From assembly GCA_030427425.1 (NCBI GenBank), contig JAUICQ010000004.1:1-64000 (forward strand): a DNA stretch of 64,000 nucleotides. Direction: 5' to 3'. Positions 1 through 8,345 of this stretch are shown one piece after another. The notes beneath the pieces are model-generated. The model saw only the letters and a program-made list of their open reading frames with translations, was not told the origin of the DNA and ran no database searches. The position numbers and the translations under genes were made by a program. The stretch comes from Fimbriimonadia bacterium. GTDB lineage: Bacteria; Armatimonadota; Fimbriimonadia; Fimbriimonadales; Fimbriimonadaceae. The first letter of the stretch is position 1. Every line of letters begins with the position of its first letter.

Positions 1-255
1 TTAATGTATCAAGTTTGGTACCCTTCCGATCCACAGTCCGCACTGCCTGTTAGTGAAAAACGTCTGCCACAAGATTTACGGCTGCAGACTAATACTACCG
101 TAATTACAGATATGAATGAGGTAAGAAAAAAAGAAACAGAACTACTCAATACATATGGATGGGTTGATAAGAAAGAAGGAATCGTACATATTCCTATAAG
201 TGTGGCTAAAGAAGAAGTTCTGAAATCTTTAAATGGAGCAAAGGGAAGTAATTAA
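1..255 (+). CDS. Conserved small protein of cytochrome oxidase clusters, 5' truncated
   Basis: The frame is open to the first base of the window, so this is probably the C-terminal part of a longer protein; an ATG at 4 would give only 83 residues. The C-terminal half has the pattern LNTYGWVDKKEGIVHIPI, which I recognise from small proteins encoded just ahead of SCO and caa3 oxidase genes in bacteria that use alternative complex III. I know of no defined biochemical activity for it. The stop codon is two bases before the ATG of the SCO gene, so the two are surely cotranscribed. The family link is from memory of gene neighbourhoods and is moderately sure; truncation at the window edge is inferred. 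Confidence 0.6.
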   Translation, partial: LMYQVWYPSDPQSALPVSEKRLPQDLRLQTNTTVITDMNEVRKKETELLNTYGWVDKKEGIVHIPISVAKEEVLKSLNGAKGSN

Positions 256-257
256 TA

Positions 258-1124
258 ATGAAGGCTAAAATGATAAGCAAATTTATATTGCCAATAATTG
301 GACTAGTAGGTAGCATTGTTCATGCTAGCTCTCCAATTACGCCTTCTGAAAATATTGGAGATTATCAAACTACAGAGATCACTAAGCAGCTTGGTATAGA
401 TCAGAAACTTGGAGATCAAGTGCCAGGGAATATAGAATTTACTGATGAAAATGGAGAAAAACTTTTATTAAGTGAATTTTTTGGTACAAAGCCAATCATC
501 ATGGTTCCTGTTTTTTATGAATGCTCTTCAGCTTGTAACACTGTTTTAGATCAGTTGTTAAGAACAGCTATTAGAATGAAGAGTAAACAGTTTTCTGTAG
601 GAGAACATTATAAGATAGTAACCTTCAGTATTAAACCAACAGAGACTGTTGAACTAGCAGCAAATAAAAAGACATTCTTTACTAAATTATATGACGATAA
701 AGATGGATTAAAAGACTGGAAGTTCTTAACAGGTGATTGGGAAAATATAGAAAGATTAACTAAGGTTTTAGGTTTCCGATTCCTTTATGATGCTGAAGAG
801 GATAATGTTCAACATCCTGCCGGAATCATGGTGTTAACTCCAACAGGGAGAATCAACTCATATTTTTACGGAGTGTCTTTTGAGCCTAAAATCATGAAGG
901 ATCGATTAATTGAGGCAGCTCGAGGAGATATCGGTGTTAAAGCAGAAGAAGTACTGTTTGGATGTATCCATATCGATCCTGTTACAGGTAAGAAGAGCTT
1001 AAATATTTTAAAATTTGTACAGGTATGTTTTATATTTACTGTACTAGGAATAATTGTATCTATATCAGTAATGAGTATAAAGAGTAGGAGAAATAAGGAT
1101 AATACTAGAGCGTATCACGCCTAA
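258..1124 (+). CDS. SCO1/SenC-family copper chaperone for cytochrome oxidase
   Basis: Thioredoxin-fold copper protein that helps assemble the CuA centre of oxidase subunit II. Residues 1-23 look like a signal peptide or anchor. The family's copper ligands are visible: a CxxxC motif (C89 and C93, CSSAC) and a distal histidine (H186, in HPAG). A second hydrophobic helix at about 250-273 would anchor the C-terminus, a layout found in SCO proteins of caa3 clusters. It starts two bases after the preceding stop codon and is followed by subunit II after 28 bases. Length of 288 residues fits SCO proteins with a C-terminal anchor. The call is firm; the exact metal-delivery role comes from the family. 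Confidence 0.92.
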   Translation: MKAKMISKFILPIIGLVGSIVHASSPITPSENIGDYQTTEITKQLGIDQKLGDQVPGNIEFTDENGEKLLLSEFFGTKPIIMVPVFYECSSACNTVLDQLLRTAIRMKSKQFSVGEHYKIVTFSIKPTETVELAANKKTFFTKLYDDKDGLKDWKFLTGDWENIERLTKVLGFRFLYDAEEDNVQHPAGIMVLTPTGRINSYFYGVSFEPKIMKDRLIEAARGDIGVKAEEVLFGCIHIDPVTGKKSLNILKFVQVCFIFTVLGIIVSISVMSIKSRRNKDNTRAYHA

Positions 1125-1152
1125 ATAGTAGGTTCAATAATAAGAGGGAATT

Positions 1153-2247
1153 ATGAAAGAGTTAAAATTTGCACCAGTTCAAGGTTCTGAGTATGCAGCA
1201 CAACACGATGCACTATTCTATTTAATTACAGCATTAACTGTATTTTTCACACTGTTAGTAGGTGTGATGATTCTATATCTATTAATTAAGTATAGAGCAA
1301 GCAACAAAAATGTTGATAGAAGTAATAGAATACATCATCATTTAGGTTTAGAGCTTACTTGGACCATTATTCCAACAATCCTTGGTCTCGGTGTATTTTT
1401 CTGGGGGATGTTACTCTATAAAGATTCCAGAACCTCAGACGATAATGCAAGTGACATATATGTAGTAGGTAAACAGTGGATGTGGCATTTCCAACATCCT
1501 AATGGTCTGCGTGAAAACAATGAGTTACACATACCTCTAGGCAGACCTGTAAAAATTACAATGATCTCCCAAGATGTAATCCACGCACTTTATATCCCTC
1601 AATTTAGAGTGCAGTTCCATACTATTCCTGGAAGATATACTACAGTAAACTTTACGCCTAATGCTGTTGGTAAATTCAACTTATTCTGTACGATGCACTG
1701 TGGTGCACAACACTCTGAAATGGGTGGTTATGTATATGTAATGCAACCAGATGAATATGATAAGTGGTTAGCCAATGGTGGAAATAGATTTACTAAGAAA
1801 GCTGATACCATGGTGGAATCTGGAAGAAAGCTGTTTGTAGAGAATGGATGTGTAAACTGCCATCAGGAAAAAGATACATATAGAGCTCCTTCACTTAAAG
1901 GTTTAATTGGAAAGATTAGACGGATGAATGATGGAAGGGTGCTGGTTGGTAATGAGAGTTATATACGTGAATCGATTCTAATGCCCTATAACAATGTTTT
2001 AGAAGGGTATGAAAATGTGATGCCAGTGTATCCATTTACAGAAGAAGAGGTAACGCAACTAGTTGAATATATCAAATCACTTAGCGGAGTGAGTTCTGAG
2101 CAGAGAGATGCAAGAGCCGCATCAGCAGTTGGTCCTGCTAAAAGAAGAGACGATGTAGCAAAGCAGAATAATGATGCAAATATTACAAAGCAAGTAGAAG
2201 CTACTAGTGCCGAGGAAATTCATTCTGAGGTTACTTCAGAACTATAA
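1153..2247 (+). CDS. ctaC: Cytochrome c oxidase subunit II with fused cytochrome c (caa3 type)
   Basis: Subunit II receives electrons and passes them to subunit I. Two transmembrane helices (about 20-48 and 66-90) precede a cupredoxin domain with the CuA ligands H144, C179, C183, H187 and M190. A cytochrome c domain follows, with heme attachment site CVNCH (C233-H237) and a likely axial methionine at M290 in NVMP. The fused heme domain defines a caa3-type enzyme that takes electrons from a small cytochrome c or directly from its reductase. The last 45 residues are polar and low in complexity. The ccm genes at 35884-37868 could supply covalent heme attachment. Length of 364 residues is normal for the fused form. 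Confidence 0.95.
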   Translation: MKELKFAPVQGSEYAAQHDALFYLITALTVFFTLLVGVMILYLLIKYRASNKNVDRSNRIHHHLGLELTWTIIPTILGLGVFFWGMLLYKDSRTSDDNASDIYVVGKQWMWHFQHPNGLRENNELHIPLGRPVKITMISQDVIHALYIPQFRVQFHTIPGRYTTVNFTPNAVGKFNLFCTMHCGAQHSEMGGYVYVMQPDEYDKWLANGGNRFTKKADTMVESGRKLFVENGCVNCHQEKDTYRAPSLKGLIGKIRRMNDGRVLVGNESYIRESILMPYNNVLEGYENVMPVYPFTEEEVTQLVEYIKSLSGVSSEQRDARAASAVGPAKRRDDVAKQNNDANITKQVEATSAEEIHSEVTSEL

Positions 2248-2313
2248 AAATAGTAGAGGAATTATAAAAAATAATAGTATAATTACCAGGTAATAGAATC
2301 AGGTAGAAGCGAG

Positions 2314-4005
2314 ATGAGTAACGTAGTAGAGAAAAAGAATCAGAAAGATTCACATATGGAAGAGAAGAATTATATAACAACCGATTATACGTTAAAATCG
2401 TGGTTTATAACAAAAGATCATAAGCGTATAGCGATGCTGTATTTAGTTACAGTGTTAATTTTCTTCTTTGTAGGTAGTGTTGCAGCTGGTTTTGTTAGAT
2501 TTGAACTAACATCACCAAATGGTCAATTCTTAGAGTCGGAAACTTATAATAGAATGTTTACTGCTCACGGAGTAGTAATGATATTCTTCTTCCTGTTGGT
2601 GGCTATACCGGCTGTATTAGGGAACTTTTTGTTGCCTCTTATGATAGGTGCAAGAGATCTGGCTTTTCCTAAGTTAAACTTATTAAGTTATTATCTTTTT
2701 CTTGGTGGAGCATTGTTCGGTGTAACAGCATTAGTTACTGGAGGTGTGGATACCGGTTGGACCTTCTACACTCCTTTAAGTAGTATGTATAGTAATTCTC
2801 AGGTTGTTCTTACTTTAACTGGTGCGTTTATTGCAGGATTCTCATCTATTTCAACTGCTGTAAACTTTATTGTTACTATCCATAAAATGAGAGCTCCTGG
2901 GCTTACTTGGTTCAGACTTCCTCTTTTTGTTTGGGCACATTATGCAACAAGCGTTATTATTCTATTAGGTACACCAGTAGTTGCTATTACATTGGCATTA
3001 GTTGCTGTAGAACGATTGCTACATATCGGAGTGTTTAGTCCTGAATATGGTGGAGACCCCGTACTGTTCCAGCATATGTTCTGGTTCTATTCACACCCTG
3101 CTGTATACATCATGATTCTTCCTGCAATGGGTGTTATTAACGAGGTAATTGCTTGTTTCTCAAGAAATAGAATTTTTGGCTATAAGTTTATTGCTGCTTC
3201 TAGTTTGGCAATTGCAGCTTTAGGATTCCTAGTTTGGGGTCACCATATGTTCGTTTCAAGTGAATCGTACTATCAGGCAGCATTCTTTTCGTTAATGAGC
3301 TTCTTAGTTGCTATTCCTTCTGCTATTAAAGTGTTTAACTGGAGTGCAACCCTTTACAAAGGTATGATTTATGTTACCACTCCTATGGCATATGCTATAG
3401 GATTCTTAGGACTTTTTGTTATCGGTGGATTAACCGGACTCTACTGTTCTTGTTTAGCTACTGATGAACATTTAACGGGTACATATTTTATTGTTGCTCA
3501 CTTCCACTATGTAATGGTAGGGGGAACTATTATGGCATTCTTAGCTGGTATACACTTCTGGTGGCCAAAGATGACTGGTCGGCTCTATCCAGAAAGCTGG
3601 GGTAAGATTGGAATGCTCATTATCTTCTCAGGATTCCATATGACCTTTATGCCTCAGTTCATAGTAGGTTTCTTAGGTATGCCTAGAAGATACCACTACT
3701 ATTACTTTGCACCGGAGTTTCAGATTTATCACGTTCTATCAACTGCAGGTGCAGGAGTACTAGCAATTGGATTTATGATTCCGGTAGTGTATTTAATTCT
3801 ATCGTTAAAGCATGGAGCAAAAGCACCTCAAAATCCATGGAATGCAAAAGGATTAGAGTGGGAAAAGGTAGATGCAGTACCTACTACTCATAACTTCCAT
3901 GAGATTCCAGTAGTTAATGAACCAGCATATAACTATTCGATAGATGATGAACCTCCAATTGAGGCTGAAAAAACTAGACTAGGAGTAGTGAGGGAGTCTA
4001 ACTAA
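2314..4005 (+). CDS. ctaD: Cytochrome c oxidase subunit I, A2 type
   Basis: Catalytic heme-copper subunit that reduces oxygen and pumps protons. Visible ligands: low-spin heme H85 (TAHG) and H398, high-spin heme H396, CuB H261, H310 and H311, and the crosslinking tyrosine Y265. The stretch Y259-Y265 reads YSHPAVY. The proton-pathway glutamate of A1 enzymes (GHPEVY) is replaced by the YS pair that defines A2 enzymes such as Thermus and Rhodothermus caa3. About 12 membrane helices are evident over 563 residues. The start at 2314 follows a purine-rich stretch (gtagaagcgag). It lies between subunits II and III in one operon. Confidence 0.96.
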   Translation: MSNVVEKKNQKDSHMEEKNYITTDYTLKSWFITKDHKRIAMLYLVTVLIFFFVGSVAAGFVRFELTSPNGQFLESETYNRMFTAHGVVMIFFFLLVAIPAVLGNFLLPLMIGARDLAFPKLNLLSYYLFLGGALFGVTALVTGGVDTGWTFYTPLSSMYSNSQVVLTLTGAFIAGFSSISTAVNFIVTIHKMRAPGLTWFRLPLFVWAHYATSVIILLGTPVVAITLALVAVERLLHIGVFSPEYGGDPVLFQHMFWFYSHPAVYIMILPAMGVINEVIACFSRNRIFGYKFIAASSLAIAALGFLVWGHHMFVSSESYYQAAFFSLMSFLVAIPSAIKVFNWSATLYKGMIYVTTPMAYAIGFLGLFVIGGLTGLYCSCLATDEHLTGTYFIVAHFHYVMVGGTIMAFLAGIHFWWPKMTGRLYPESWGKIGMLIIFSGFHMTFMPQFIVGFLGMPRRYHYYYFAPEFQIYHVLSTAGAGVLAIGFMIPVVYLILSLKHGAKAPQNPWNAKGLEWEKVDAVPTTHNFHEIPVVNEPAYNYSIDDEPPIEAEKTRLGVVRESN

Positions 4006-4034
4006 TATTCCGATAATATATAGGAGATAACATT

Positions 4035-4718
4035 ATGGCACATGATGCAGCACATTTAGGTAAACAACAAGTTTACGAACAGTTTGAAAATATAGATCAG
4101 CAGAACGAATCTTACTTAGTAGGAATGTGGTCGTTCTTAGTTACTGAAGTGATGTTCTTTGGTGTACTGTTGTTTAGTTATGTGTTATATAGATGGCAGT
4201 ATCAGGATTACTTCTACACAATACATAAGTTGTTGGATGTTAATATGGGTGCTGTGAATACTGTAATACTATTATCTAGTAGTTACAGCATGGTTTTAGC
4301 TGTTCATTTTGCACAGATTAAGAAGAGAAGTGCTCAATTATCAGCACTCTTGTTTACTATTGGATGTGCTTTTGGATTCTTGATTATAAAGTATTTTGAG
4401 TATTCACATAAGATTCATGCAGGGTTAGTACCTGGGCCTAAATTTGTATGGCCAGCAGTGGATAATCCAGAATTAATGGCGAATGTTCCGGCATCTGTCG
4501 CTCAGATGTTTTTTAGCTTATACTTTGCAATGACTGGTCTACATGGTATTCACGTTATTGTTGGAATCTTAATATTAGGGACCCTAAGTTTCTTAGTATG
4601 GCGAAAAAGTTCATTAGTAGAAGATTATATGATTACCGAAATGATCGGTTTATATTGGCACTTTGTAGACTTAGTATGGATATTCCTTTTCCCACTATTC
4701 TACCTAATGCCCAGATAG
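4035..4718 (+). CDS. ctaE: Cytochrome c oxidase subunit III
   Basis: Integral membrane subunit that stabilises subunit I. The 227-residue protein has about five to six hydrophobic helices and the family signatures LHGIHVIVG and YWHFVDLVW near the C-terminus. It follows subunit I after 29 bases, with a purine-rich ribosome site (taggagataac) before the ATG. It lacks the extra two N-terminal helices of seven-helix versions, as is usual in caa3 oxidases. Confident from the conserved C-terminal block and position. Confidence 0.93.
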   Translation: MAHDAAHLGKQQVYEQFENIDQQNESYLVGMWSFLVTEVMFFGVLLFSYVLYRWQYQDYFYTIHKLLDVNMGAVNTVILLSSSYSMVLAVHFAQIKKRSAQLSALLFTIGCAFGFLIIKYFEYSHKIHAGLVPGPKFVWPAVDNPELMANVPASVAQMFFSLYFAMTGLHGIHVIVGILILGTLSFLVWRKSSLVEDYMITEMIGLYWHFVDLVWIFLFPLFYLMPR

Positions 4719-4768
4719 TAGGAGCAATTTGAGCAAGAGTATTAAAATTTATTGGAGAATATTTAAAA

Positions 4769-5164
4769 ATGGCAAATAGTAATCATTCAGAAGGACATTC
4801 CCATGTAGTACCAATACCTGTATATACCAAGGTATTTATACAATTGTTAGTACTAATGGTTGCAACTGTGGCTGTTGCAAAATTAGCAGAATCTAATAAA
4901 GCATTAGGTGATATGAGCTATCTCAATAATTTCATTGCGATGGGTATTGCATTTACAAAGGCATTATTAGTTATTATGATTTTCATGGGAGTTAAGTTTT
5001 CTACAAAACTAACTAAGTTCTATGCATTCTTAGGATTTGTATGGTTTAGTTTAATGTTCCTTATGTTTATGGACTATTATTTCCGTAAAGATGAAATGGT
5101 TACGGGTTGGTCGGAAGTACCAGCTAGTTCTTTGTCTAGGAGTAGAGTAGTTCCTGGAAGCTAA
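4769..5164 (+). CDS. ctaF: Cytochrome c oxidase subunit IV (prokaryotic, caa3 type)
   Basis: Small accessory membrane subunit of 131 residues: a polar N-terminus rich in His and Ser (SNHSEGHSH), three hydrophobic helices (about 20-40, 52-75 and 81-105) and a short polar tail. This is the shape of prokaryotic subunit IV, which helps assembly in caa3 and related oxidases. Identification rests on shape and its last place in the ctaC-D-E-F order, since the sequence is weakly conserved. A strong hairpin 27 bases after the stop codon closes the operon. Confidence 0.8.
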   Translation: MANSNHSEGHSHVVPIPVYTKVFIQLLVLMVATVAVAKLAESNKALGDMSYLNNFIAMGIAFTKALLVIMIFMGVKFSTKLTKFYAFLGFVWFSLMFLMFMDYYFRKDEMVTGWSEVPASSLSRSRVVPGS

Positions 5165-5190
5165 GCTTATTTGCTTTTAAGTATTTTTAA

Positions 5191-5226
5191 AAATAGGTTC
5201 TAATCGTTGATGATTAGAACCTATTT
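5191..5226 (+). terminator. Rho-independent terminator of the oxidase operon
   Basis: Perfect 15-bp inverted repeat (5191-5205 with 5212-5226) around a 6-base loop, followed on the plus strand by a T-rich stretch (ctttatatt). It sits just after ctaF and immediately before the promoter-like elements of the next transcript. Confidence 0.85.
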
Positions 5227-5235
5227 TCTTTATAT

Positions 5236-5265
5236 TAGACAATAATCGGTCTAGCGTTATATATT
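5236..5265 (+). promoter_or_regulatory. Sigma-70-like promoter facing the non-coding region
   Basis: A -35-like TAGACA (5236-5241) and a -10-like TATATT (5260-5265) are 18 bases apart, directly behind the oxidase terminator and pointing into a stretch without a convincing ORF. Transcription would begin near 5272. Seen by eye only. Confidence 0.4.
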
Positions 5266-5271
5266 ATGGCT

Positions 5272-5700
5272 CTATGCAAGAGCTTGGTGAATATGTCCGC
5301 ATGTTATACGGCCTGTTTTGACGGGGAGAGCGATCCTGGAAAATATAGCTGACTAGGATTCATCATCACCTAGTAAGCTTAGAAATAATAATATTAATAT
5401 TGGACTGAATCTTCTATCTCACTGTAGAACAGAATATTTCCGGAAGACAAATAAGGTGGGTGATCTGACTATAACAAAACACCGAATGGCCTATATTTGG
5501 ATTATTTATAAGATAAAAAATGGGTGGAGGTGGGGAACCATTACTCAAGTTCTCGTAAAGAGTTCTCTTGGTTTAGGGATCCGATTATATGTATAGGAGT
5601 GTTTCTACTGGATTATTGCCAAGGATATGTTTCTATTGGCCAATTGCCAAGGATATGTTTCTCATAAGAAAAACTTATATTACAACGTTTAGTTCCAGTA
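5272..5700 (+). other. Non-coding stretch, possible structured RNA of unknown family
   Basis: The 619 bases between the oxidase operon and the protease gene hold no plausible protein gene. Behind the promoter the sequence is less AT-rich than neighbouring spacers, with runs such as tgacggggagagcgatcctgg and gggtggaggtggggaacc. One clear hairpin is actagg-N11-cctagt (about 5352-5374). I looked for marks of tmRNA (tag reading frame, T-loop, CCA end), RNase P RNA (gaggaaagtccgg) and SRP RNA (ggtcaggtccggaagg) and found none intact; only ttttgacgggg faintly recalls a tmRNA 5' end. No tRNA is visible. Its extent is a guess. Confidence 0.3.
5615..5662. repeat. 20-bp direct repeat pair
   Basis: The 20-bp word attgccaaggatatgtttct occurs at 5615-5634 and again at 5643-5662, a 28-base period, near the 3' end of the non-coding stretch. 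The copies are identical. Its role is unknown. Confidence 0.85.
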
Positions 5701-5783
5701 AGGTGTGATTTGCATCTCAGCTTCCCATCATTTAAAAGTTCAGACTAACATAATAGGATCCGTTTATGCTTAGCGTTACGCTA

Positions 5784-7427
5784 CTAATCGTTATGCCTGG
5801 AGACTACTTTTACATTACTCAGTTTTAATGCGAAAGCACTTACTTTTCTATTCAGTATGCTGCGTGTATTTGTAAATGTAACTTTTGCTTTTACTTCACC
5901 ATTACTCATATAGTTGTCAATATTACTGGTAAGGGTGTTGCTGATATCAATCTTTGCATACTTATCAGTCTTGTGAACTGTATTGCCGCCAACATAGTCA
6001 TACTTTTTATCATGAATGTTCCAAAGATAAATATTGGTATTTAATACTGGGGAATTGCAGATGCCTGCTATTTCTACGCTGAGCTCCTTTGTAGAAGAGG
6101 GAATATTAGAGAAAGTAAAATCGGATTCTACTTGTTGTGAACCCATAGGTAATCTATGAGACTTATATATCTTTTTAGAATCAAAATTAGCTGCTTTAAC
6201 CTCTTTAACATGTCTGCCAATAACACTCCACAGGGCATATAATAGATCCATCTCTCCATGTTCGCTCCACACCATGCTGTCAGTATTCTTTCTAGCACTA
6301 TTGTAGAGGTGTTCTTTTAGTTCTTTCGCGGTCATGTTGGGTCTAGTGCTCCAGACCATGGCTAGAGATCCGGCTACTACAGGAGCAGCCATAGAGGTGC
6401 CATCTTCATACTCATATATATCATTTCCAAACTTATCCGTATATGTGCTGTACATATTTGTACCAGGAGCAGTGATATTCACCCAATTTTTTCCATAATT
6501 GGTGAAATAAGATTTTTTACCTTCCTCATTAACCGCACCTACTGAAATTGCATAGGGATAAGCTGCTGGATAGTGTTTGTTAGATACTGAATCGTTTCCA
6601 GCCGCACATACAATTAAAACATTATTTTCTTCTGCGTATTTTAAGGCATCCTCGAATACTTTATCTGGCATAGTATCTACTAAGCTTAAAACCACTATTT
6701 TAGCGCCTTTATTTACTGCGCTAATGATTCCTTTCGCGATATCGTCATTATAGCCTACTCCGTCAGCAGCAAGAGCTTTAAACGGCATTACGTAAGATTT
6801 GTAGCCTACGCCGTTAATACCAATCTTATTGTTGCATTCAGCAGCGACTATCCCTGCACAGTGGGTACCATGACCGTTATCGTCGACAGGATCTTTACTG
6901 GGATCGATAATGTTATATCCTAACACTAATTTGTTAACGATATCTTCATGGTCTAAATCGGCTCCAGTATCTACAATTGCTACTATAGGAAATGTTTCAG
7001 CAAATGATTGAGATCCATTTCGCTGTTTTAAAACACTTACAGCCTCTTGCCAGTGTATTCTCTTCCCATACCAAGTAGATACTTCTGTGTTTTTGGGAAC
7101 TTGCTTTACTATCCGTTCAGGCAAACTAATCGCTCTATGTTCTTCAACTACTTGAACAAATGTCTGATTCTTAAGTTTATCAATTCCTGCAGCTTTAGAC
7201 ATCCCTGCAGGCAGTACTACCTTGCTAATTTTGCAGGCACATCGCTTGATTTTAGTGTTGTTTTTTCCACACTTACACTGCTTTTTAATTTCTTTTGCAC
7301 CAATAGAATTCAAAAATGCTTTTTTCTGGCTACCCATTCCAGGTACAAATTTCACAGATAGTTCCGATGCAGGAATGAAGTTAAAAAATCCTGTAAAAGT
7401 CAGTATAGTTAATAAAAAATTTCTCAT
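5784..7427 (-). CDS. Secreted subtilisin-like serine protease (S8)
   Basis: A signal peptide (about residues 1-20) is followed by a pro-region and a complete subtilase domain. The catalytic triad is visible: D153 in VDTGAD, H186 in HGTHCAG and S345 in DGTSMAAP, with the oxyanion-hole asparagine N278 in AAGND. The domain ends near 380; a C-terminal segment of about 170 residues without recognised features follows. Odd: the pro-region (51-65) holds five cysteines in a short basic stretch (CKCGKN and KRCACK), which could bind metal or form disulfides. It probably acts in the envelope or outside the cell. It stands alone, 177 bases from khpA, on the same strand. Confidence 0.92.
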   Translation of the reverse strand: MRNFLLTILTFTGFFNFIPASELSVKFVPGMGSQKKAFLNSIGAKEIKKQCKCGKNNTKIKRCACKISKVVLPAGMSKAAGIDKLKNQTFVQVVEEHRAISLPERIVKQVPKNTEVSTWYGKRIHWQEAVSVLKQRNGSQSFAETFPIVAIVDTGADLDHEDIVNKLVLGYNIIDPSKDPVDDNGHGTHCAGIVAAECNNKIGINGVGYKSYVMPFKALAADGVGYNDDIAKGIISAVNKGAKIVVLSLVDTMPDKVFEDALKYAEENNVLIVCAAGNDSVSNKHYPAAYPYAISVGAVNEEGKKSYFTNYGKNWVNITAPGTNMYSTYTDKFGNDIYEYEDGTSMAAPVVAGSLAMVWSTRPNMTAKELKEHLYNSARKNTDSMVWSEHGEMDLLYALWSVIGRHVKEVKAANFDSKKIYKSHRLPMGSQQVESDFTFSNIPSSTKELSVEIAGICNSPVLNTNIYLWNIHDKKYDYVGGNTVHKTDKYAKIDISNTLTSNIDNYMSNGEVKAKVTFTNTRSILNRKVSAFALKLSNVKVVSRHND

Positions 7428-7546
7428 AATTACCCAAAAAATTAATATAGATTAGTCCTATTTATAATATGGGTATGTTTTAGAGATGAGATTACTAGTA
7501 GAAATTATATTTTTATAATAATATTGAAATAAGGTGTGATATATAA

Positions 7547-7583
7547 AAAAAACCTAACTACATATTCTGTAATTAGGTTTTTT
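7547..7583 (-). terminator. Terminator behind khpA
   Basis: Inverted repeat of 11 bp (7547-7557 with 7573-7583), extended inward by TAC/GTA. On the minus strand it ends in a run of T, 22 bases after the khpA stop codon, so it would end the ffh-rpsP-khpA transcript. Confidence 0.75.
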
Positions 7584-7604
7584 AAATCTAGAGGGTTTGA
7601 GGTT

Positions 7605-7850
7605 TTAGTTGTTTTCGGATAAAACTTTTACGTATACTCGCTCTCTATTTTTACTAGCTATAGAGGAGAGTACATTTCTTATTGCAGAAACTACAGCGCC
7701 TTGTCTTCCGATTACTTTTCCAGCCTCTTCAGGAGCTGTCTCTACATGGTAGACAGTCTGATTTTCTTCCTTTTCACTGGTGATTTTTACAGCATCAGGA
7801 TTATCAACTAAATTTTCAACGATATATCTTAAAGTCTGTTCGTATTTCAT
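7605..7850 (-). CDS. khpA: KH-domain RNA-binding protein (KhpA/YlqC family)
   Basis: Single-KH-domain protein of 81 residues, the usual length. The KH signature loop is seen as GKVIGRQG, inside VIGRQGAVVSAIRNVL. In other bacteria it binds many RNAs, often with KhpB, and affects cell size and division. Its ATG overlaps the rpsP stop by four bases, so the two are translationally coupled. An rpsP-khpA pair downstream of ffh is a common order. Confident. Confidence 0.93.
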   Translation of the reverse strand: MKYEQTLRYIVENLVDNPDAVKITSEKEENQTVYHVETAPEEAGKVIGRQGAVVSAIRNVLSSIASKNRERVYVKVLSENN

Positions 7851-8230
7851 ACAGTTGTACTAGCTTCAGTAGTCTCTTCAGCTTTTGCCGAGTCGTTTAT
7901 TTCCACGCTTGAAGGTTTACTAATAGAGCTAATAGCTTTATTTAAGAATGAAAACTTCTTTTTTGCGTTAGGTCTTTCGTTGAAAAACTTTTCTAACACG
8001 CCAATCTTCTTTAAGATAAAGGCAACAGTTTCACTTGGCTGAGCTCCGTTCATTAACCAGTGTAGTGCTCTATCTTCTTTAATAGATATAGCAGCAGGCT
8101 TAGCTACCGGATTGTAGGTGCCTATATTTTCTACGAAACTACCATTTCTTCCTGCCTTACTTTCAGCAACAACAACTCTATAAAACGGACGATGTTTTGA
8201 ACCCATCCTTCTTAGTCTTATCTTTAACAC
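7847..8230 (-). CDS. rpsP: Ribosomal protein S16
   Basis: Component of the 30S subunit. The N-terminal 85 residues match S16 (start MLKIRLRRMGSKHRPFYRVV; later GTYNP). The protein has 127 residues, about 40 more than usual; the extra part is a C-terminal tail that is first basic (NAKKKF) and then rich in Ser, Glu and Thr. Such tails occur in S16 of several lineages. It lies between ffh (115-base spacer) and khpA (4-base overlap). Confidence 0.97.
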   Translation of the reverse strand: MLKIRLRRMGSKHRPFYRVVVAESKAGRNGSFVENIGTYNPVAKPAAISIKEDRALHWLMNGAQPSETVAFILKKIGVLEKFFNERPNAKKKFSFLNKAISSISKPSSVEINDSAKAEETTEASTTV

Positions 8231-8345
8231 TTAATTAAATTTCTCCCAATATAATATTTCCTATATAATAATATAGCATGAAAATAAACTTAATAATTTA
8301 ACTATGCATAAAAAAGTTATTAATATCTGTTAATTGATAATAATT

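Noticed and set aside
5310-5340. ttttgacgggg, like the 5' end of tmRNA
   Set aside because: No tag reading frame ending in Ala-Ala plus stop, no T-loop sequence and no CCA end could be found at the right distances, in either the normal or the permuted order.
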